14,547 nucleotides of DNA from Candidatus Zixiibacteriota bacterium (GCA_029858245.1 JAOUFL010000026.1:1-14547), one strand, 5' to 3'. Shown: positions 6,717 through 14,366, counted from the stretch's first letter. A program made the numbers and translations. Notes: generated by a model from the sequence alone, not told the origin.

Positions 6717-6731
6717 TCAGGAGACCTGTGC
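6710..6731. repeat. Palindrome 8
   Basis: Arms GCACAGGTC (6710-6718) and GACCTGTGC (6723-6731), a perfect 9-bp stem around AGGA. It is the counterpart of palindrome 5 in the composite unit. Its left arm aligns with copy A, but its right arm is different and complementary to its own left arm. Confidence 0.85.
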
Positions 6732-6743
6732 TACCATACCTAC

Positions 6744-6767
6744 GTGTAAGGAGTTAACTCCTTACAC
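6744..6767. repeat. Palindrome 9, AGGAGTTAACTCCT core, no loop
   Basis: A perfect 24-bp palindrome with no spacer: GTGTAAGGAGTT (6744-6755) and its complement (6756-6767). It shares the AGGAG-TAACTCCT core with palindrome 5, with different but again complementary flanks. Confidence 0.85.
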
Positions 6768-6780
6768 CGCTAACAATTTC

Positions 6781-6828
6781 GTAGTGCGAGGCTTCAGCCT
6801 CGCTTGGGCGAGGAAACCTCGCCCCTAC
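6781..6828. repeat. Paired hairpins 10 and 11 just past dnaE
   Basis: Two adjacent stems: GCGAGGC/GCCTCGC (6786-6792, 6797-6803, loop TTCA) and GGGCGAGG/CCTCGCCC (6806-6813, 6817-6824, loop AAA). Outer GTAG (6781-6784) and CTAC (6825-6828) can pair and enclose both. It ends 8 bp before the dnaE stop on the minus strand, so dnaE mRNA would fold here; there is no T-run, so it is better viewed as a 3'-end stabiliser or repeat than as an intrinsic terminator. Confidence 0.75.
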
Positions 6829-6835
6829 CCTTAAC

Positions 6836-9800
6836 TCATCTCGTGCTTTGATTCAGATACAAATTCTCCTTACCTATTATATCAATAAGCTTCTCCATAA
6901 GTTCCCTGGAAAGCTGTACCTTGTTTCTCGTTCGCAATTTAATCTCCTCAACCTCGGTAAGATAATGAAGTATGACCTGAGACTCTCCCGGATTAATGCT
7001 CAATAGCTCCTTGAGCTTTAGTGCCAGCCCTTCCTTCATGTCATTGTCAAAAACCTTGAGATGCAGAACCGGTTTCAATTCATTATAAACCTTACTTAAT
7101 AGATAAAACTGCGAGGCGATAAGTTTGGGCTTCTCCTGCTCTTTGGTCGAGTTCCTGCCATACACTAAAACCATGGCATCCGGTTTTAGAAACTTTTTGT
7201 ACTTCTCAAAACAATCCGAGAATACGATCACCTCCACCGTGCCTAGAAAATCCTCCAGGGTTATAAAAGCCATCTGCTTACCTTTTTTGTCTATATTCAT
7301 CTTGAAGTTGGTAATGAGCCCGCCCAATGCTATTTGTGAGCCGTCTTTTACCCCTTCCAGGCTTTCGGTTGTATGGTCAGCAAAAGTCTTAAGTTCCAGC
7401 TCAAAGCGGGAAAGCGGATGTCCTGATATATAAAAACCTAAAACCTCCTTTTCCCTTGAAAGGACCTCTCCGATATGCCATTTGGGTACTTCTGTTAACT
7501 TTGGCTCAGTCCTGAACTCACCGGAATTTGACTGCTGGGTGAAAAGGGAGGTTTGTCCTTTTGCCTTCTCCTTTTGATGAGTCTCTCCGTAGCTCAAGGC
7601 CATTTCCACTGAAGCCATTAACTGTGCTCTGTTTTTATTCGTAGAGTCGAAGGCACCTGACTGGATCAGACTTTCCATGGCTCTTTTATTCAACTTGCGG
7701 TGCTCGACTTTCAAACAGAAGTCAAAAATCGATTTAAACTTCTCCCCACCCACCCTTGCCTGAACTATAGATTGAATCACAGACGACCCGACGTTTTTGA
7801 TCGCACCCAATCCGAATCTTATCTTCTTACCCGTTACTTTGAAATCCCCACTGCTCTCGTTCACGTCTGGAGGTAAGAGCGAAATTCCCATTCTCTTGCA
7901 TTCATCCATCAGGATTACTATGCGGTTGGTATCTCCTGTCTCTGAGGAGAGAGAGGCTGCCATAAACTCCACGGGAAAATGAGCTTTAAGGAAAGCAGTC
8001 TGATATGCAAGATATGCATAACCTACGCTATGGGATTTGTTGAAACCGTAACGGGCAAAAGTTGCTATCCAATCGAATACCCGCTCTGCTACTTTTTCCT
8101 CTATTTTTTTGGATTTTGCTCCGCTGATAAACTCATCCCTTTGCTCCGCCATCATCTCTGCTTGTTTCTTCCCCATTGCTTTTCTGAGGATATCTGCCTT
8201 ACCCAGAGAATACCCTGCCAGATCACTTGCGATCTTGAGAACCTGCTCCTGGTAGACTATTACCCCGTAGGTTTCCTTGAGAATAGGCTCTAACAGTGGA
8301 TGTTCATAGGTGATTTTTTTCCTGCCTCTCTTGCGTTCGATATATTCATCTATCATATAACTATCCAGAGGACCGGGACGATACAGTGCATTCATAGCAG
8401 TCAGGTCTTCTAAGGATTCGGGTTTTAGCTTCCTTAGATAATCACGCATCCCGGAACTTTCGAACTGGAATATTCCCACTGTCTGCCCCCTGGAAAAAAG
8501 CTCGAACACTTTTTCGTCATCCAGGGGAACAGAATTGATATCTAATTTTTTCTTCCCTTCTTCCCATAAAAGTTTCAGGGTGTCATCTATAACCGAAAGC
8601 GTACGCAACCCGAGGAAATCCATCTTCAGAAGACCTATTTCCTCAATCCCCTTCATATCATATTGAGTGGTTATCTCATTATTATTACTTTTGTATAAAG
8701 GTACAAAATCAGTTAATCTGGACGGGGCTATAACCACACCAGCAGCATGAGTGGAGGCGTGCCGGGTTAAACCTTCCAGTGTTTTTGAATAAGAGATCAA
8801 TTTCTCCACTCTCTGGTCCTCCAGGGATAGTTTCTTCAATTCCGGCTCCAGTTCCATTGCTCTCTCCAGGGTCATATCCGGTTCCATCGGAATCATCTTG
8901 GCGATTCTGTCCACCTCCGAATAAGGCATACCCATAACCCGGCCAACATCCCTTACCACTGCTCTTGCTGCCATTGTGCCAAAGGTGATTATCTGTGTCA
9001 CATTCTGTTCGCCATACTTACCCACCACATATCTAATGATCTTATCCCTGCCTTTATCCGAGAAATCTATGTCTATATCCGGAAGAGAAATCCTTTCTGG
9101 ATTTAAAAACCTCTCGAATAAGAGCCCGTATCTCATGGGATCGATATTGGTTATCCCCAGACAATAGGAGACCAGACTGCCGGCAGCAGACCCTCTTCCC
9201 GGTCCAACCGGTATCTGGTTATTCCGTGCAAAATCGATAAAATCTTTGACTATCAGAAAATAGCTAGCAAATCCCATCTGCTCGATTATCTTAAGCTCCC
9301 TTTCCAGCCTCTCTTTTAACTCTAAACTTTCATAATTATACCTCTCCTTAAATCCCTCTTGTACTAAACGTTCTAAATAAGAATCCAGATTCTGAAAACC
9401 TTCTGGTAGTGGAAAATGAGGCAGATAGTTTTTCCCGAATTCTAATTCTAAATTACATTCCTCCGCAACTTTCAGGGTATTTTCCACTGCTTCAGGAATT
9501 TCTCTGAAAAGTTCCTTCATTTCCTCTGGAGGCTTGAAATATAACTGGTCTGAGCTGAATCTCATACGCTCTGTATCTTCCATTTTCTTCCCGGTTTGAA
9601 TGCAGAGCAGTGCATCATGAGCCATATAATCCAGTTTTCTCAGGTAGTGGCAGTCATTGGTACAAATCAGCGGTATTTTTAAATCTTTGGAAAGCTTAAT
9701 TAAAAGCTGTTTTGCTTTTTGTTCATCTTCCAGACCGTGGTCCTGAATTTCCAGGTAGAAGTTCCCCTCTCCAAATATTTCTTTATATTCTAATGCTACT

Positions 9801-10282
9801 TCACTAGCTTTTTTGAAATTACCACTCAGAAGCAGATGAGGAATTTCACCTTTTAAACAGCTGGAGAATCCGATAAGCCCCAGGTTATATTCTTTTAAAA
9901 CCTTTTTGTCGATTCTGGGACGATGATAGAATCCCTCTAAATATCCTATGGTTGAAAGACTGATCAGGTTCTTATACCCTTCATAGTTTTTTGCCAGAAG
10001 TATTAAGTGAAAACCAGTATCAGGTAACCCTCTTTCTGGTTCTTTTTTAGTCCGGTCTTTCGGAGCCATATATACTTCAGAGCCGATTATCGGTTTTATA
10101 CCACAATTTAAGGCTTTTTTGTAAAACTCAATTGCCCCAAACATATTTCCATGATCGGTGATAGCTAAGGCTGGCAACCTGTATTCTTTAGCCAAGTTCA
10201 AGATTTCATTAATCTTACAGGCTCCATCCAGGAGGCTGTACTGCGTATGATTATGCAGGTGAACAAAATCAGAATGTTTCAT
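6836..10282 (-). CDS. dnaE: DNA polymerase III alpha subunit (DnaE)
   Basis: The replicative DNA polymerase, 1148 residues, normal for DnaE. Domains in order: N-terminal PHP (about 6-215), palm with the catalytic acidic pair Asp402/Asp404 in PDIDIDF (401-407) after PGRGSAAGS (361-369), the third catalytic Asp555 in LLKMDFLGL, thumb and fingers including ALYRPGPLD (632-640) and YQEQV (677-681), a helix-hairpin-helix region (about 800-890), an OB fold (about 983-1045) and a C-terminal clamp-loader-contact region to 1148. Putative PHP metal ligands all seem present: His10, His12, Asp19, His44, Glu69, His92, Cys142, Asp210 and His212. The ATG at 10282 has only a weak Shine-Dalgarno-like GAGATGAG. 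It is monocistronic, with a 437-bp gap upstream and a hairpin pair immediately downstream. No epsilon-type exonuclease gene is in the window. Confidence 0.97.
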   Translation of the reverse strand: MKHSDFVHLHNHTQYSLLDGACKINEILNLAKEYRLPALAITDHGNMFGAIEFYKKALNCGIKPIIGSEVYMAPKDRTKKEPERGLPDTGFHLILLAKNYEGYKNLISLSTIGYLEGFYHRPRIDKKVLKEYNLGLIGFSSCLKGEIPHLLLSGNFKKASEVALEYKEIFGEGNFYLEIQDHGLEDEQKAKQLLIKLSKDLKIPLICTNDCHYLRKLDYMAHDALLCIQTGKKMEDTERMRFSSDQLYFKPPEEMKELFREIPEAVENTLKVAEECNLELEFGKNYLPHFPLPEGFQNLDSYLERLVQEGFKERYNYESLELKERLERELKIIEQMGFASYFLIVKDFIDFARNNQIPVGPGRGSAAGSLVSYCLGITNIDPMRYGLLFERFLNPERISLPDIDIDFSDKGRDKIIRYVVGKYGEQNVTQIITFGTMAARAVVRDVGRVMGMPYSEVDRIAKMIPMEPDMTLERAMELEPELKKLSLEDQRVEKLISYSKTLEGLTRHASTHAAGVVIAPSRLTDFVPLYKSNNNEITTQYDMKGIEEIGLLKMDFLGLRTLSVIDDTLKLLWEEGKKKLDINSVPLDDEKVFELFSRGQTVGIFQFESSGMRDYLRKLKPESLEDLTAMNALYRPGPLDSYMIDEYIERKRGRKKITYEHPLLEPILKETYGVIVYQEQVLKIASDLAGYSLGKADILRKAMGKKQAEMMAEQRDEFISGAKSKKIEEKVAERVFDWIATFARYGFNKSHSVGYAYLAYQTAFLKAHFPVEFMAASLSSETGDTNRIVILMDECKRMGISLLPPDVNESSGDFKVTGKKIRFGLGAIKNVGSSVIQSIVQARVGGEKFKSIFDFCLKVEHRKLNKRAMESLIQSGAFDSTNKNRAQLMASVEMALSYGETHQKEKAKGQTSLFTQQSNSGEFRTEPKLTEVPKWHIGEVLSREKEVLGFYISGHPLSRFELELKTFADHTTESLEGVKDGSQIALGGLITNFKMNIDKKGKQMAFITLEDFLGTVEVIVFSDCFEKYKKFLKPDAMVLVYGRNSTKEQEKPKLIASQFYLLSKVYNELKPVLHLKVFDNDMKEGLALKLKELLSINPGESQVILHYLTEVEEIKLRTRNKVQLSRELMEKLIDIIGKENLYLNQSTR

Positions 10283-10575
10283 TTATCGCTCATCTCTATT
10301 TTACTAACTCAATCTATTTTATTGAAAAAGCCTGAAAAAGCAATAGAAAAGTGTTCTTGATATTCAAGTAATATTGAATTTAGAGGATATTTTTGTTGAA
10401 ATTGCTAACTTTTATACGCTTTGGGTGATAAACAATATAAATCCAAAACTTTAAGAAATGAACAGTCCTGCCCTTAAGCATTTATAAAACAATGAGATAA
10501 CTCGACTATCTTATGGGTTTAAGGTTAATGATTCATAACTCTATATATTATTTTCAAGAATTCTATAGATTTTAC
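10283..10575. other. AT-rich gap upstream of dnaE, no gene seen
   Basis: Very AT-rich leader/promoter region for dnaE on the minus strand. TTGAAT (10370-10365) and TATTGC (10348-10343) with 16 bp between them could be a dnaE promoter, but the -10 is poor. A small dyad CTTGA/TCAAG (10356-10368) lies inside it and could be an operator. I see no coding frame or RNA gene. Confidence 0.3.
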
Positions 10576-10603
10576 TTGACAACTTTACCGTATATCTTAT
10601 TTT
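10576..10603 (+). promoter_or_regulatory. Promoter-like sequence pointing at the GC-rich element
   Basis: A perfect TTGACA (10576-10581) followed after 16 bp by TATTTT (10598-10603). Transcription would start near 10610 and run rightward into the palindromic element. It is the only strong plus-strand promoter candidate I found in this all-minus-strand window. In DNA this AT-rich a chance match is possible. Confidence 0.35.
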
Positions 10604-10609
10604 TAGATT

Positions 10610-10697
10610 GTTAGAGGGAGCAATACTCGCCTAAACCGAAGCTATAGGGCGGGCATTCCCTAGTGCGATTAAGGGTTCGCACTAGGATTTATTTATG
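10610..10697 (+). ncRNA. Candidate small structured RNA, or a palindromic repeat cluster
   Basis: About 75 bp near half GC inside strongly AT-rich flanks. Possible pairings on the plus strand: GCCTA with TAGGGC (bulged; about 10629-10650), TAGGG/CCCTA (10645-10662), GGG/CCC (10651-10660), and a perfect 10-bp stem (10659-10686) followed by an ATTTATTTAT tract. A promoter-like TTGACA lies upstream. No homology to tRNA, SRP RNA, tmRNA or a riboswitch that I can name. It shares TAGTGCGA with the repeat pair at 6781-6828 and TAGGG/CCCTA with the 5023-5173 palindromes, so a repeat origin is at least as likely as an RNA gene. Confidence 0.25.
10659..10686. repeat. 10-bp perfect inverted repeat downstream of deoA
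   Basis: Arms CCTAGTGCGA (10659-10668) and TCGCACTAGG (10677-10686) around an 8-nt spacer. It lies 33 bp past the deoA stop. On the minus strand no T-run follows, so it is not a classical terminator for the deo operon; on the plus strand a T-rich tract follows. Confidence 0.8.
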
Positions 10698-10719
10698 ATA
10701 TTAATGTCAAATGATAAAC

Positions 10720-12054
10720 TCAATTAAAGATAAATTTTTTAACCCCTTTTTCATCCATTATAAATAATACTTTTTTTATTTTTTTTACTTTCTTCTTGGT
10801 TATCCTGAATCCGTTTTTAATTCTCTCCTCAGCTTTTTTACATTTATCATAATCATTTGCCAGTAGTCTTACTAGGACCTCATCCTTTTTAACTTGATCC
10901 CCAACCTTCTTTTTTATTGTAATCCCCACATCCAGGTCTACTGTGGAATCAAGCTTTACCCTGCCTGCACCTAATTCTACTGCAGCCAGACCTATAGCTT
11001 TTGTATCGATAAAGCTAATATAGCCGTCTTTTTCGGACTTTAGCTCCTTCTGATAATTTGTTTTGGGAAAAAGTGAATAATCTTCAACTATTCTTGGGTC
11101 TCCTCCCTGTTGTGAAACCATCTGCCTGAACTTATTTAATCCCTCTCTATTTTCAATCTTCTTTAAAAGTAGCTCCTTGCCATCAGAAAGACTACTAACT
11201 ACACCTCCTAAGATAAGCATACATGATCCTAATGATAAAGTCACCTCCAGAAGATCCTCAGGCCCATTACCCTTTAAAGTCTCAACTGATTCAATCACCT
11301 CCAGTGAGTTTCCCGTGGAATTACCCAGAGGCTCATTCATATCCGTTATTAAAACCATACATTTTCTACCAGCTTTCCCTGAAATTCTTATGAGGTTTGA
11401 AGCTAAATTCTGTGCATCCTCTCTGGATTTCATAAAAGCACCATTCCCGCATTTTACATCAAAAACCAATGCATCTGTGCCGGAGGTAAGTTTCTTGCTT
11501 AAAATACTGGCGGTAATCAGGGGAATGGAATTTACCGTTCCGGTGACATCTCTCAAGGCATAGATTTTACCATCTGCGGAAGAGATTTCCTCTGTCTGAC
11601 CCATAATCGAAACACCACTTTTTTTCAGATTATCTATGAACTCGCTTAAGGATAGAGAAGTTCTGAACCCGGGAATAGATTCCAGCTTATCCAGAGTTCC
11701 CCCGGTATGGCCCAGGCCTCTACCCGATACCATCGGCACGGGAACACCGCAGGAGGCAACCAGGGGTGCTAAAATTAGGGAAACTTTATCCCCTACTCCC
11801 CCAGTGCTGTGTTTATCAACTTTAATGCCGGGGATAAATCCCAGATCCAGTATCTTACCTGAGTTCATCATACTCCAGGTAAGGTTTTCAGTCTCCTCTA
11901 AATCCATACCTCGGATAAATATAGCCATAAGAAAAGCAGACATCTGATAGTCGGGTATAGCCCCGGAAAGATATCCCTGGAGGATAAAATCGATCTCTTC
12001 GCGAATCAGTTTTTCTCCATCCCTTTTCTTTGCTATTATCTCAGAGATTATCAT
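10720..12054 (-). CDS. deoA: Pyrimidine-nucleoside/thymidine phosphorylase
   Basis: A 444-residue enzyme that splits deoxyuridine/thymidine (and uridine, if of the Pdp type) with phosphate into the base and (deoxy)ribose-1-phosphate. The family signature SGRGLGHTGGTLDKLE is at 110-125. Phosphate-site KHSTGG is at 81-86, and the base-binding residues Arg168 (RDVTGTV), Ser183 and Lys187 are in place. The C-terminal alpha/beta lobe (about 340-444) has GYISFIDTKAIGLAAVELG and ends in an unusually lysine-rich tail. FDVKCGNGAFM (198-208) replaces the more usual VKTGSGAFM. Length fits both DeoA and Pdp; the sequence read by eye does not separate them, so the symbol is a convenience. The ATG at 12054 follows AGAGGA closely. 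It is the last gene of the deo operon, 26 bp after deoC. Confidence 0.93.
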   Translation of the reverse strand: MIISEIIAKKRDGEKLIREEIDFILQGYLSGAIPDYQMSAFLMAIFIRGMDLEETENLTWSMMNSGKILDLGFIPGIKVDKHSTGGVGDKVSLILAPLVASCGVPVPMVSGRGLGHTGGTLDKLESIPGFRTSLSLSEFIDNLKKSGVSIMGQTEEISSADGKIYALRDVTGTVNSIPLITASILSKKLTSGTDALVFDVKCGNGAFMKSREDAQNLASNLIRISGKAGRKCMVLITDMNEPLGNSTGNSLEVIESVETLKGNGPEDLLEVTLSLGSCMLILGGVVSSLSDGKELLLKKIENREGLNKFRQMVSQQGGDPRIVEDYSLFPKTNYQKELKSEKDGYISFIDTKAIGLAAVELGAGRVKLDSTVDLDVGITIKKKVGDQVKKDEVLVRLLANDYDKCKKAEERIKNGFRITKKKVKKIKKVLFIMDEKGVKKFIFN

Positions 12055-12080
12055 AAAATCCTCTTTTACTTAATGTTTTA

Positions 12081-12761
12081 TTATCTGGTTTTAAGATGCT
12101 CCTCGATAATTTTAATTCCAGACGAAGTACCGATCCTGTTAGCACCTGCATGAATTAGTTCTAAAGCTGATTTTTGATCTCTTATTCCTCCTGAGGCTTT
12201 AACTCCGAAACTTTGTCCTACGATCTTTCTTAATAAAGAGACATCTTCTACTGTTGCGCCAGCCGGACCAAATCCAGTTGAAGTTTTAACGAAATGTGCT
12301 CCGCAGGCTTTTACTATCTGAGCTCCTTTTATCTTTTCCTCTCTGGTCAAAATACAGGTCTCCAGGATAACTTTCAGGATTTTCCCTTTCCCTATAATTT
12401 CCAGGATTAGCTTTATCTCATCCTCTATCAGATGATAATCACCTGACTTCAAAGCACCTAAGTTCATAACCATGTCGATTTCGGCTGCGCCATCCCTGCA
12501 GCCCCGCTCTGCTTCTTTTGCTTTTATTTCCGGTCGATTCGCTCCCAGGGGAAATCCCGAAACTGAGCATACTTTTACTTTCGAGCCTTTTAATTCTTCC
12601 GAAGCTAATCTTACATATACTGGATTCACGCAGATTGAAGCAAACTCGTATTCGATGCCTTCACCACAGAGCCTTTTTATATCAGCTGGAGTTGTTTCCG
12701 GTTTCAACAGGGTGTGATCTATCATCCCGGCTAAATCGATCTTCTCTAAACTTTTTTTCAT
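12081..12761 (-). CDS. deoC: Deoxyribose-phosphate aldolase
   Basis: A 226-residue class I aldolase that cleaves 2-deoxyribose-5-phosphate to acetaldehyde and glyceraldehyde-3-phosphate. The TIM-barrel landmarks are IDHTLLKPE (14-22), VCSVSGFPLG (64-73), EIDMVMN (94-100) with the proton-relay Asp96, the Schiff-base Lys159 in FVKTSTGF (157-164), and the second catalytic Lys188 in GVKASGGI (186-193). Length is typical of the short bacterial form. The ATG at 12761 follows AGGAG with 7 bp spacing. It sits 12 bp after cdd and 26 bp before deoA, consistent with translation from one message. It takes the product of deoB, completing the route from nucleoside to central carbon. Confidence 0.96.
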   Translation of the reverse strand: MKKSLEKIDLAGMIDHTLLKPETTPADIKRLCGEGIEYEFASICVNPVYVRLASEELKGSKVKVCSVSGFPLGANRPEIKAKEAERGCRDGAAEIDMVMNLGALKSGDYHLIEDEIKLILEIIGKGKILKVILETCILTREEKIKGAQIVKACGAHFVKTSTGFGPAGATVEDVSLLRKIVGQSFGVKASGGIRDQKSALELIHAGANRIGTSSGIKIIEEHLKTR

Positions 12762-12773
12762 AACAGTCTCCTG

Positions 12774-13175
12774 CTATCTTCTTCCCTTTTTCTTCGCATC
12801 TTTAAATGGATGCGGTAAAAGACCCTTAAGAGTAAATTTCCTCACCTTGCCTTTAAGATTCGAGCAGATAATCTTCATCCCGGGGGAGAATTCAAACAAT
12901 GCCTGCCTGCAAAGGCCGCAGGGGGTAATCAGATTCTCACCTGAAGCAACGATGGCTATTTTGGTGAATTCTTTTTCTCCCGAGCACACTGCTTTTAAAA
13001 GAGCGACTCTTTCTGCGCAAACACCCAGGCTTAAGGAGGAATTCTCCACGTTAGTCCCATAATAAACCTTTCCGCTATTGCCTAATAGAGCTGCCCCAAC
13101 TTTGAAATTTGAATAAGGAGAATATGATCTGTTTCTGATCTTTTTGGCTTCTGCAATTAATTTTTTTTCATCCAT
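12774..13175 (-). CDS. cdd: Cytidine deaminase
   Basis: A 133-residue zinc enzyme converting cytidine and deoxycytidine to uridine and deoxyuridine. From the ATG at 13175, Cys53 and Glu55 (GVCAERVAL) and Cys86/Cys89 (PCGLCRQ) sit at the positions known for the short tetrameric Bacillus-type enzyme. SYSPYSNFKVGAAL (17-30) and NVENSS (42-47) are the substrate-side motifs. The open frame extends 16 codons further up to 13223, but that would overlap deoB by 56 bp and adds nothing found in the family; the ATG at 13175 overlaps the deoB stop by 8 bp and gives the expected N-terminus. The Shine-Dalgarno sequence is weak (GGGAA), so translational coupling to deoB is likely. The basic tail (KDAKKKGRR) is slightly unusual. 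Confidence 0.94.
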   Translation of the reverse strand: MDEKKLIAEAKKIRNRSYSPYSNFKVGAALLGNSGKVYYGTNVENSSLSLGVCAERVALLKAVCSGEKEFTKIAIVASGENLITPCGLCRQALFEFSPGMKIICSNLKGKVRKFTLKGLLPHPFKDAKKKGRR

Positions 13176-14346
13176 ATACTTTTTCCCAGAAACTTTCTCC
13201 GCTACCAGTATCAGGGACCTCAAACAACTCCGCTACAGTCCTGGCGATATCAGAGAAACTATTTCTCACTCCTAAATTTATCCCTTTTTTTAGTTTTTCG
13301 CCATAAACCAGCAATGGAACATATTCCCTGCTATGGTCTGTGCTGGAAGTAGTGGGATCGCAACCATGATCTGCAGTTATTATAAGGATATCCCATGGTT
13401 TCAGTAAATCCAAAACCTTTGCCAGTCTTGCATCGAAATCTTCCAACCCCTTTGCGAAACCTTCTACATTATTCCGATGTCCCCAGAGCATATCGAAATC
13501 CACCAGGTTAATGAAGATCAATCCCTCTTTCTTCTCAATCATTGTATGGATAAGTTTATCCATGCCATCAGAGTTGTCTTTAGTATGAATTGATAAAGAT
13601 AACCCCCTTCCAGCATAAAGGTCTCCGATTTTCCCTATTCCCACCACCTCAACTCCGTTTTCCTTGAGTATATCCAGAATGGTCTTCCGGGGAGCAGGGA
13701 GTGAAAAGTCTTTTCTTCTTTCTGTTCTTTTGAAAGTGCCTGGTTCCCCTGTAAAAGGTCGGGCTATTACCCTGGCTACTCCATTATCACCGGTTAGTAT
13801 TTCCCTGGCTTTAAGACACATACCATATAAACTTTCTATGGAAATAATCTTCTCGTGCGCTGCTATCTGAAAAACGCTATCCGCAGAGGTATAGACAATG
13901 GGTTTACCAGTTTTGAGATGCAATTCACCCAATTCCTTTATTATCTCAGTTCCGGAAGCAGGTTTATTACCCAGAACCTCTGTGCCTATTGCTTTCTCAA
14001 ACTTTAAAATTATCTCCCGGGGAAAACCATCAGGATATACCGGGAAGGGCTTATTTAAAACAATACCCCCTATCTCCCAGTGACCCGTAGTGCTGTCTTT
14101 CCCCCTGGAAAGCTCCCCCATTTTACCATAACAGGCTAAAGGACTTCTCTGTGGTGATACACCCTGAATAAATTCAATATTGCCTAATCCTAACTTCTCT
14201 AAATTTGGCAGATGTAACCCTCCTGCTTTTTGAGCAGTATTTCCTAAGGTATTGGAACCCTGGTCCCCGTACTCAAAAGCATCCGGAAGTTCTCCCACAC
14301 CACAGGAATCCAGAACTATCAAAATTACCCTGTTACACTCAGTCAT
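13168..14346 (-). CDS. deoB: Phosphopentomutase
   Basis: A 392-residue alkaline-phosphatase-superfamily enzyme that interconverts (deoxy)ribose-1-phosphate and -5-phosphate using two Mn ions. Visible landmarks: VLDSCGVGE with metal ligand Asp13, the phosphorylated threonine Thr87 in STTGHWE (85-91), the cap domain (about 100-220), DFDMLWGHR with Asp285 and His290, TADHGCDP with Asp326/His327, and TDHSREYVPLLVYG with His338. Length matches bacterial DeoB. The ATG at 14346 has no Shine-Dalgarno sequence but lies about 20 bp from a promoter-like -10 box. First gene of the operon; its stop overlaps the cdd start by 8 bp. Confidence 0.96.
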   Translation of the reverse strand: MTECNRVILIVLDSCGVGELPDAFEYGDQGSNTLGNTAQKAGGLHLPNLEKLGLGNIEFIQGVSPQRSPLACYGKMGELSRGKDSTTGHWEIGGIVLNKPFPVYPDGFPREIILKFEKAIGTEVLGNKPASGTEIIKELGELHLKTGKPIVYTSADSVFQIAAHEKIISIESLYGMCLKAREILTGDNGVARVIARPFTGEPGTFKRTERRKDFSLPAPRKTILDILKENGVEVVGIGKIGDLYAGRGLSLSIHTKDNSDGMDKLIHTMIEKKEGLIFINLVDFDMLWGHRNNVEGFAKGLEDFDARLAKVLDLLKPWDILIITADHGCDPTTSSTDHSREYVPLLVYGEKLKKGINLGVRNSFSDIARTVAELFEVPDTGSGESFWEKVYG

Positions 14347-14366
14347 GTGGAATTACAGGAGCTTAT

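Noticed and set aside
10612..10686. A tRNA or known riboswitch in the GC-rich element (GCCTAAACC recalls c-di-GMP-I; GGGTTCG recalls a T-arm)
   Set aside because: The matches are short fragments out of context. No acceptor stem, anticodon arm or second riboswitch helix could be built.
10745..10800. A-runs of 7-8 in the deoA 3' end as a programmed frameshift site
   Set aside because: The frame through them gives a full-length protein with a plausible, if lysine-rich, tail; no longer alternative frame follows, so nothing suggests recoding.
13176..13223. Upstream extension of cytidine deaminase by 16 codons
   Set aside because: It would overlap deoB by 56 bp and add residues not found in the family; the ATG at 13175 gives catalytic residues at the standard positions.
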